Shown here: piece after piece, positions 42,013 through 48,329 of the stretch
Position numbering within the stretch: the stretch's first letter is position 1
Layout of the letters: each line of letters opens with the position of its first letter
NCBI RefSeq assembly: GCF_002584985.1
Contig: NZ_NUPZ01000027.1
Coordinates: forward strand, 1-48,329
DNA from: Bacillus sp. AFS029637
GTDB lineage: Bacteria > Bacillota > Bacilli > Bacillales > Bacillaceae_G
DNA length: 48,329 nucleotides
Direction: 5' to 3'
Translations under genes and position numbers: made by a program
Notes under the pieces: generated by a model
What the model saw: the letters and a program-made list of their open reading frames with translations, nothing else
What the model was told of the DNA's origin: nothing
Databases searched by the model: none

Positions 42013-42600
42013 ATGATATTAATGATTGATAATTATGATTCTTTTACATTTAATTTAGTGCAGTTTCTTGGAGAACTTGGACAAGATCTTGTTGTTAAGC
42101 GTAATGATGAAGTGACTATTTCAGATATTGAGGATATGAAGCCAGACTTTTTAATGATTTCGCCAGGTCCGTGTAGTCCGAATGAAGCAGGGATTAGTAT
42201 GGAAGCCATTCAATACTTTGCTGGAAAGATTCCGATTTTTGGAGTTTGTCTTGGGCATCAATCTATTGCACAGGTGTTTGGTGGAGAGGTTGTTCGTGCG
42301 GAGCGGTTAATGCATGGGAAAACGTCGCCTATGCATCATGACGGAAAGACGATTTTTTCGGATATTCCTAATCCATTTACTGCAACGCGTTACCATTCCC
42401 TTATTGTTAAGAAAGAGACGTTACCGGATTGTTTAGAGGTAACATCTTGGACAGAGGAAGGGGAAATTATGGCGCTTCGTCATACGACATTGCCGATTGA
42501 AGGTGTACAGTTCCACCCAGAATCTATTATGACTTCCCATGGAAAAGAGTTACTGCAGAATTTCATTCGTAAATATAGTCCAAGTGTGGCATCATGTTAA
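42013..42600 (+). CDS. pabA: Aminodeoxychorismate/anthranilate synthase glutaminase
   Basis: A 195-residue class I glutamine amidotransferase. The nucleophile is Cys79 in GVCLGHQ, with the His/Glu pair in QFHPES. It delivers ammonia to PabB and, in B. subtilis, also to TrpE (the gene is also called trpG). I preferred the ATG at 42013, matching the B. subtilis N-terminus [10 protein letters not shown], with aggtgag upstream; a GTG at 42004 overlaps the pabB stop. Confidence 0.95.
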   Translation: MILMIDNYDSFTFNLVQFLGELGQDLVVKRNDEVTISDIEDMKPDFLMISPGPCSPNEAGISMEAIQYFAGKIPIFGVCLGHQSIAQVFGGEVVRAERLMHGKTSPMHHDGKTIFSDIPNPFTATRYHSLIVKKETLPDCLEVTSWTEEGEIMALRHTTLPIEGVQFHPESIMTSHGKELLQNFIRKYSPSVASC

Positions 42601-43466
42601 TTTACGTAAATGGTGAGTACGTAAAAACGAGTGAAGCGAAAATTTCTCCTTATGACCATGGTTATTTATATGGGCTTGGAGTTTTTGAGACGTTTCGTAT
42701 TTATAATGGTCATCCCTTTTTGTTGGATGACCATTATGACCGTTTAATAGATGCGTTGGATACATTGCAAATTAAATGGACAATGACAAAAGAGGATGTA
42801 ATGTTTATTTTGAAAAATTTGCTCGCTAAGAATGAATTGGAGCATGCATATGTACGCTTTAATGTTTCGGCGGGTATAGATGAAATAGGATTGCAAACCG
42901 AAATGTATGAAGAACCGTCTGTTATTGTTTTTATAAAACCTTTAGCAGCCCCAGGGGATATAGTGGAAAAAGAAGGGGTTATTTTAAAACAAGTGCGCAA
43001 TACGCCGGAAGGGACGTTGCGCTTGAAATCTCATCACTATTTAAATAACATTTTAGGGAAGCGCGAAATTGGAAATGTTGTGAATAAGGAAGGTATTTTC
43101 CTTACTGAAGCAGGTTATGTCGCAGAGGGTATTGTTTCGAATCTCTTTTTTGTGAAAGATAATGTTTTGTATACACCTTCACTAAAAACAGGAATTTTAA
43201 ATGGTATCACTCGTGCGTTTATTATAAAGGTTGCAGAGGAACTTAGTGTAGAGGTGAAAGAAGGTTTCTTTACGAAAGGTGAATTACTTTCAGCAGATGA
43301 AGTCTTCGTAACAAACTCCATTCAAGAAGTTGTTCCACTTTATCATATAGAAGGGCGAGATTTCCCGGGTAAAGTGGGAGTGGTTACAAAAAGATTGACG
43401 AATCTTTATGAAATGCAGAGAGAGAAATTGTGGAGCAGAAATGAATTGCGAAGAGGAGATGTGTAG
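42594..43466 (+). CDS. pabC: Aminodeoxychorismate lyase
   Basis: A 290-residue fold-type IV PLP enzyme that splits aminodeoxychorismate to p-aminobenzoate and pyruvate. The PLP lysine is most likely Lys145 in [10 protein letters not shown]; the N-terminal [16 protein letters not shown] is typical. It overlaps pabA by 7 bases. Branched-chain or D-amino acid transaminases share the fold, but the position between pabA and folP settles the role. Confidence 0.93.
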   Translation: MLIYVNGEYVKTSEAKISPYDHGYLYGLGVFETFRIYNGHPFLLDDHYDRLIDALDTLQIKWTMTKEDVMFILKNLLAKNELEHAYVRFNVSAGIDEIGLQTEMYEEPSVIVFIKPLAAPGDIVEKEGVILKQVRNTPEGTLRLKSHHYLNNILGKREIGNVVNKEGIFLTEAGYVAEGIVSNLFFVKDNVLYTPSLKTGILNGITRAFIIKVAEELSVEVKEGFFTKGELLSADEVFVTNSIQEVVPLYHIEGRDFPGKVGVVTKRLTNLYEMQREKLWSRNELRRGDV

Positions 43467-43467
43467 T

Positions 43468-44301
43468 TTGAAGTGGGATTATGATTTGCGCTGCGGTGAA
43501 TATACATTGAATTTAAATGAAAAGACATTAATTATGGGGATTTTAAATGTAACGCCAGATTCATTTTCGGATGGTGGGAGTTACAATGAGGTAGAGGCCG
43601 CAGTGCGCCATGCAAAAGAAATGCGAGATGAAGGTGCTCATATTATCGATATTGGTGGTGAATCTACTCGCCCAGGTTTTGCTAAAGTATCAGTAGAAGA
43701 AGAAATCAAGCGAGTTGTTCCGATGATTCAGGCAGTTTCAAAAGAAGTAAAATTGCCTATATCTATTGATACATATAAAGCTGAAGTTGCAAAGCAAGCA
43801 ATAGAGGCTGGTGCTCATATTATTAATGATATTTGGGGAGCGAAGGCGGAACCGAAAATTGCTGAAGTTGCAGCTCATTATGATGTGCCTATCATTTTGA
43901 TGCATAACCGCGATAATATGAATTATCGTAATCTAATGGCGGATATGATTGCTGATTTGTATGACAGCATTAAAATTGCGAAAGATGCTGGTGTGAGAGA
44001 TAAAAATATTATTTTAGACCCGGGCATCGGCTTTGCGAAAACACCTGAACAAAACTTAGAAGCGATGCGTAATTTAGAGCAGTTAAATGTGCTAGGGTAT
44101 CCAGTTCTCTTAGGCACTTCAAGGAAATCCTTTATTGGGCATGTACTAGATTTACCAGTAGAGGAACGTCTTGAAGGAACGGGAGCTACTGTTTGTCTTG
44201 GTATTGAAAAGGGTTGTGAGTTTGTTCGCGTTCATGATGTGAAAGAAATGGCGCGCATGGCTAAGATGATGGATGCGATGATTGGTAAGGGGGCAAAGTA
44301 A
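43468..44301 (+). CDS. folP: Dihydropteroate synthase
   Basis: A 277-residue TIM-barrel enzyme joining p-aminobenzoate to dihydropterin pyrophosphate, and the target of sulfonamides. Signatures are ILNVTPDSFSDGG, DIGGESTRPG, ISIDTYKAEVA and LLGTSRKSFIG. I chose the TTG at 43468, one base after pabC, because the protein then begins MKWDYDLRCG as I recall for the B. anthracis enzyme, with ggag about 10 bases upstream. ATG codons at 43441 and 43459 are alternatives inside pabC. Confidence 0.94.
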   Translation: MKWDYDLRCGEYTLNLNEKTLIMGILNVTPDSFSDGGSYNEVEAAVRHAKEMRDEGAHIIDIGGESTRPGFAKVSVEEEIKRVVPMIQAVSKEVKLPISIDTYKAEVAKQAIEAGAHIINDIWGAKAEPKIAEVAAHYDVPIILMHNRDNMNYRNLMADMIADLYDSIKIAKDAGVRDKNIILDPGIGFAKTPEQNLEAMRNLEQLNVLGYPVLLGTSRKSFIGHVLDLPVEERLEGTGATVCLGIEKGCEFVRVHDVKEMARMAKMMDAMIGKGAK

Positions 44302-44664
44302 TTGGATAAAATTTATATCCATGATATGGAGTTTTACGGTTATCATGGTGTATTCCCAGAGGAAAATAAATTAGGTCAGAGATTCAAAGTCGACTTAACA
44401 GTGGAATTGGATTTAAAACGCGCGGGAGAAAGCGACGACTTAGAGCATTCGGTCAATTATGGAGAGCTTTTTGAACTATGTAGAAAAGTTGTTGAGGATA
44501 GAACATATAAGCTTGTAGAGAGTATCGCTGAAAATATTGCTGCAGATATATTGAAACAATATGAGGGTATTGCACGGTGTACAATTAAGGTAATTAAACC
44601 AGATCCACCGATACCGGGGCATTATCGTGCTGTGGCAGTAGAAATTACGAGAGAACGATCATGA
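44302..44664 (+). CDS. folB: Dihydroneopterin aldolase
   Basis: A 120-residue folate enzyme that converts dihydroneopterin to hydroxymethyl-dihydropterin and glycolaldehyde. Conserved residues lie in FYGYHGVFPEENKLGQRF and the C-terminal KPDPPIPGH. The start is a TTG directly after the folP stop codon; aaggggg lies inside folP. Its stop overlaps the folK start by 4 bases. Confidence 0.95.
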   Translation: MDKIYIHDMEFYGYHGVFPEENKLGQRFKVDLTVELDLKRAGESDDLEHSVNYGELFELCRKVVEDRTYKLVESIAENIAADILKQYEGIARCTIKVIKPDPPIPGHYRAVAVEITRERS

Positions 44665-45176
44665 ATAATATAGCGTACATTGCATTGGGGTCAAATATTG
44701 GAGAGCGTTATACGTATTTAACCGAAGCGATTCGATTTCTAAACAAAATCCCATATATCCAAGTTGATGATATGTCATCTATATATGAAACTGAGCCGGT
44801 TGGCTATACTGATCAAAGTTGTTTTTTAAATTTAGTTATAAAAATTTCTACCAATTTATCACCGCAAGAATTATTGAAAGTAACACAAAAAGTAGAAAAT
44901 GATTTAGGAAGAAAAAGGGAAATAAGGTGGGGGCCGAGAACCATCGACCTTGACATTTTGCTCTATAATCAAGAAAATATTGAAGCAGAGAATCTTATTG
45001 TTCCACATCCTCGGATGTTTGAAAGAGCTTTTGTTATCGTTCCGTTGTTAGAGATTAATCCAGATATTAAACAAGACATTTCACGTTCACAAGTAGAAGA
45101 AATGAAAAGGCGAGAGGGAGTAACGGTATGGAAGCAGAAAAATGGGGAAGACGCATTCGTGCTTTTCGAAAGCTAA
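44661..45176 (+). CDS. folK: Hydroxymethyl-dihydropterin pyrophosphokinase
   Basis: A 171-residue HPPK that transfers pyrophosphate from ATP to 6-hydroxymethyl-dihydropterin. Motifs: ALGSNIGERYTYL, YETEPVGYTDQSCFLN, and RWGPRTIDLDILLY, which holds the two metal-binding aspartates. It overlaps folB upstream and yazB downstream (49 bases). Confidence 0.96.
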   Translation: MNNIAYIALGSNIGERYTYLTEAIRFLNKIPYIQVDDMSSIYETEPVGYTDQSCFLNLVIKISTNLSPQELLKVTQKVENDLGRKREIRWGPRTIDLDILLYNQENIEAENLIVPHPRMFERAFVIVPLLEINPDIKQDISRSQVEEMKRREGVTVWKQKNGEDAFVLFES

Positions 45177-45331
45177 AAGGTTATACGCAAGAAGGTTTTG
45201 CTAAAGAATTAGGGGTATCTGTATCTGTTTTAGGAGAGGTCGAGAGGGGAAATCGATCGCCTTCTCAAGACTTTGTAGTAGAAGTTGCGAAGGCATTAAA
45301 GGTTTCAATAGATGAATTAATGCCGAAGTAA
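45128..45331 (+). CDS. yazB: XRE-family helix-turn-helix protein YazB
   Basis: A 67-residue protein that is a single XRE/Cro-type HTH (RRIRAFRKLKGYTQEGFAKE, then LGEVERGNRSPS). Targets and function are unknown. It begins 49 bases inside folK in another frame, and its ribosome site would be gagaggga within folK, so its synthesis is probably coupled. It keeps the same place in B. subtilis, which suggests it regulates or serves the folate-dus unit (inference). Confidence 0.9.
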   Translation: MEAEKWGRRIRAFRKLKGYTQEGFAKELGVSVSVLGEVERGNRSPSQDFVVEVAKALKVSIDELMPK

Positions 45332-45354
45332 CTGTAAAGGAAGGAGTAAGTCGG

Positions 45355-46353
45355 TTGTTAAAGATTGCAAATATTGAGATGAAAAATCCGGTTGTATTAG
45401 CACCGATGGCGGGAGTGTGTAACTCTGCATTCCGTTTGACAGTAAAAGAATTTGGCGCAGGTTTAGTTTGTGCTGAAATGGTAAGTGATAAGGCGATATT
45501 ACTTAATAATAAAAGAACATTGGATATGTTATATATCGATGAGAGAGAAAAGCCGTTAAGTTTACAAATCTTTGGTGGTGAGAAAGAAACTCTTGTAGAT
45601 GCTGCGAAATACGTAGATAAATATACAACAGCAGACATTATTGATATTAATATGGGTTGCCCAGTGCCGAAAATCACTAAATGTGATGCGGGAGCGAAGT
45701 GGCTTTTAGATCCAAATAAAATATATGAAATGGTAGCAGCAGTTGTAGATGCTGTTGAAAAACCTGTAACAGTTAAAATGCGTATTGGTTGGGATGAAGA
45801 TCATATTTTCGCAATAGAAAATGCTAGAGCTGTTGAGCGTGCTGGTGGACAAGCAGTAGCGGTTCATGGACGTACACGAGTGCAGATGTATGAAGGTAAA
45901 GCAGACTGGGATATTATTAAACAAGTAAAGCAAGCTGTAAATATTCCAGTTATCGGAAATGGTGATGTCGAAACACCGCAAGATGCAAAGCGTATGCTTG
46001 ATGAAATTGGCGTAGATGGCGTTATGATTGGTCGCGCTGCTCTTGGGGATCCGTGGATGATTTATCGTACGGTAAAGTATTTGGAGACCGGTGAATTAAT
46101 GCCAGAACCTACAGTGCGCGAAAAAATTGATGTATGTATGTTGCATCTAGATCGTCTTATCGGCTTAAAGAATGAAAATGTCGCTGTAAGAGAGATGAGA
46201 AAGCATGCAGCTTGGTATTTAAAAGGTGTTCGTGGTAATGCGAGTGTGCGTAATGGTATCAATGCTTGTAATACACGTGAAGACCTTGCGAATGTATTAG
46301 GTGCATTTGTAGAAGAAGTTGAAGCAAAACAACAAACAATTCACGTTGGTTAA
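45355..46353 (+). CDS. dusB: tRNA-dihydrouridine synthase (DusB/YacF)
   Basis: A 332-residue FMN-dependent TIM-barrel enzyme that reduces uridines in tRNA. Signatures: LAPMAGVCNSAFR at the FMN site, INMGCPVPKITK with the catalytic cysteine, VKMRIGWDEDH, and MIGRAALGDPW. The start is TTG at 45355 after aaggaaggag. Specific uridine positions cannot be read from the sequence. It ends the folate-dus run. Confidence 0.93.
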   Translation: MLKIANIEMKNPVVLAPMAGVCNSAFRLTVKEFGAGLVCAEMVSDKAILLNNKRTLDMLYIDEREKPLSLQIFGGEKETLVDAAKYVDKYTTADIIDINMGCPVPKITKCDAGAKWLLDPNKIYEMVAAVVDAVEKPVTVKMRIGWDEDHIFAIENARAVERAGGQAVAVHGRTRVQMYEGKADWDIIKQVKQAVNIPVIGNGDVETPQDAKRMLDEIGVDGVMIGRAALGDPWMIYRTVKYLETGELMPEPTVREKIDVCMLHLDRLIGLKNENVAVREMRKHAAWYLKGVRGNASVRNGINACNTREDLANVLGAFVEEVEAKQQTIHVG

Positions 46354-46369
46354 TACTAGATAGAGAAGA

Positions 46370-46398
46370 TTGACATTCTTCTATTCACTTCCTATAAT
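46370..46398 (+). promoter_or_regulatory. Full-consensus SigA promoter upstream of lysS
   Basis: TTGACA (46370-46375), a 17-bp spacer, TATAAT (46393-46398). The expected start is near 46405, only about 11 bases before a terminator hairpin. Confidence 0.85.
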
Positions 46399-46415
46399 TA
46401 CGTGAAAGAAAGAAG

Positions 46416-46444
46416 AACTGCCAGTTAGTAGCTGGCAGTTTTTC
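46416..46444 (+). terminator. Intrinsic terminator between dusB and lysS
   Basis: AACTGCCAG/CTGGCAGTT stem, loop TTAGTAG, five T. It ends the folate-dus transcript and lies just downstream of the consensus promoter. Confidence 0.88.
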
Positions 46445-46459
46445 TAGTTGGGTAGAAAA

Positions 46460-46468
46460 TGCTATACT
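46460..46468 (+). promoter_or_regulatory. Possible extended -10 promoter for lysS
   Basis: TGCTATACT fits an extended -10 (TGnTATAAT, one base off). It lies after the terminator, 45 bases before lysS, so it could drive lysS independently. Confidence 0.45.
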
Positions 46469-46491
46469 GTATATATTATAAAATTAAATAG

Positions 46492-48010
<1,519 letters not shown>

Positions 48011-48012
<2 letters not shown>

Positions 48013-48042
48013 GCTTTGGAGATTTCTCCAAAGCTTTTTTTA
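48011..48042 (+). terminator. Intrinsic terminator after lysS
   Basis: AAGCTTTGGAG/CTCCAAAGCTT stem with a short loop and seven T, overlapping the stop codon. Confidence 0.93.
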
Positions 48043-48161
48043 TTTGAGTGTGAGTTAATTGAGATAGTAGGTCTTGATAGTGTAGAAAGTTATATTTATA
48101 TAGAAGAAATGTACTGTTTTTATACTTTTTTACTAAGTTAAAAATTTTATTAGAAAAACTA

Positions 48162-48190
48162 TTGCATTTTAATAATCAAACTGGTATATT
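48162..48190 (+). promoter_or_regulatory. rRNA operon promoter P1
   Basis: TTGCAT, a 17-bp spacer, TATATT, with AT-rich sequence upstream that may act as an UP element. The stretch from 48043 to here shows no coding frame. Confidence 0.7.
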
Positions 48191-48254
48191 TATATTCGTT
48201 GCCACGAAAGGTAACAAACAAAACAAACGAAAAACAACTTATTGAAAAAAGTTG

Positions 48255-48283
48255 TTGACGAAAATATAACGAAATGTTATATT
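48255..48283 (+). promoter_or_regulatory. rRNA operon promoter P2
   Basis: TTGACG, a 17-bp spacer, TATATT, 93 bases downstream of P1. Tandem promoters are usual for Bacillus rrn operons. Confidence 0.8.
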
Positions 48284-48289
48284 AATAAA

Positions 48290-48329
48290 GTCGCTTCTGA
48301 GCGACGGAGAAGTTCTTTGAAAACTGAAC
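48290..48329 (+). other. rRNA operon leader (boxA region), cut by the window end
   Basis: A GTCGCT/AGCGAC hairpin with a TCTG loop, then GTTCTTTGAAAACTGAAC, the boxA-like antitermination sequence found ahead of Bacillus 16S genes. The 16S gene itself lies beyond the window. Confidence 0.8.

Overview
This window is a chromosomal, origin-proximal segment of a low-GC, spore-forming Firmicute. Gene order and protein sequences point to the Bacillus cereus group. The order follows the B. subtilis block from csfB to lysS almost gene for gene, and many proteins (DHPS, IspE, TilS, Hpt) read like the B. cereus/B. anthracis versions as I remember them. No transposase, prophage gene, CRISPR array or large foreign island is visible, and all recognised genes look intact. 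This is a conserved core region, not an accessory one.

Layout from left to right. (1) csfB, a yaaO-type decarboxylase, then a tmk-holB-ricT-yabA run (dTMP synthesis, clamp loader, Rny/RNA regulation, initiation control), followed by a trmN6-like gene, yazA and rsmI. (2) abrB alone on the minus strand with a recognisable SigA promoter and Spo0A boxes, then a 0.5 kb non-coding gap with a predicted structured segment, then metS, tatD, rnmV, ksgA. (3) A spore-flavoured stretch: yabG (SigK-type promoter), veg, sspF (SigG-type promoter), ispE, purR, ridA, spoVG (SigH-type promoter with an AT-rich box), glmU, prs, pth, fin (SigG-type promoter), mfd, spoVT. (4) A yabM-yabN-rqcP-yabP-yabQ-divIC-yabR run, two tRNA genes (Met-CAT and Glu-TTC), and spoIIE with a Spo0A-type promoter of 21-bp spacing. 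(5) tilS-hpt-ftsH, coaX-hslO-cysK, and the folate cluster pabB-pabA-pabC-folP-folB-folK-yazB-dusB. (6) lysS, then the tandem promoters and leader of an rRNA operon; the window ends before the 16S gene.

The genes fall into three intertwined themes. One is translation and RNA maintenance (metS, lysS, rsmI, ksgA, trmN6-like, tilS, dusB, pth, rnmV, rqcP, yabR, tRNAs, the rrn leader). The second is sporulation control and spore formation: the Spo0A targets abrB and spoIIE; the anti-sigma proteins CsfB and Fin; SpoVG, SpoVT, YabG, SspF, YabP, YabQ. The third is precursor metabolism (tmk, prs, glmU, ispE, hpt, coaX, cysK, folate synthesis).

Compared with B. subtilis, several genes are missing at their usual places: xpaC/yaaN, yaaQ(darA)/yaaR, yabE, ctc, yabS/yabT and yacD. 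The parts most worth a second look are non-coding: the structured segment upstream of metS, a consensus promoter running directly into a terminator ahead of lysS, a hairpin in the spoVT leader, and a 50-codon small ORF between yabG and veg. I found no convincing new multi-gene system. All similarity statements come from memory and motif reading, not from database searches.
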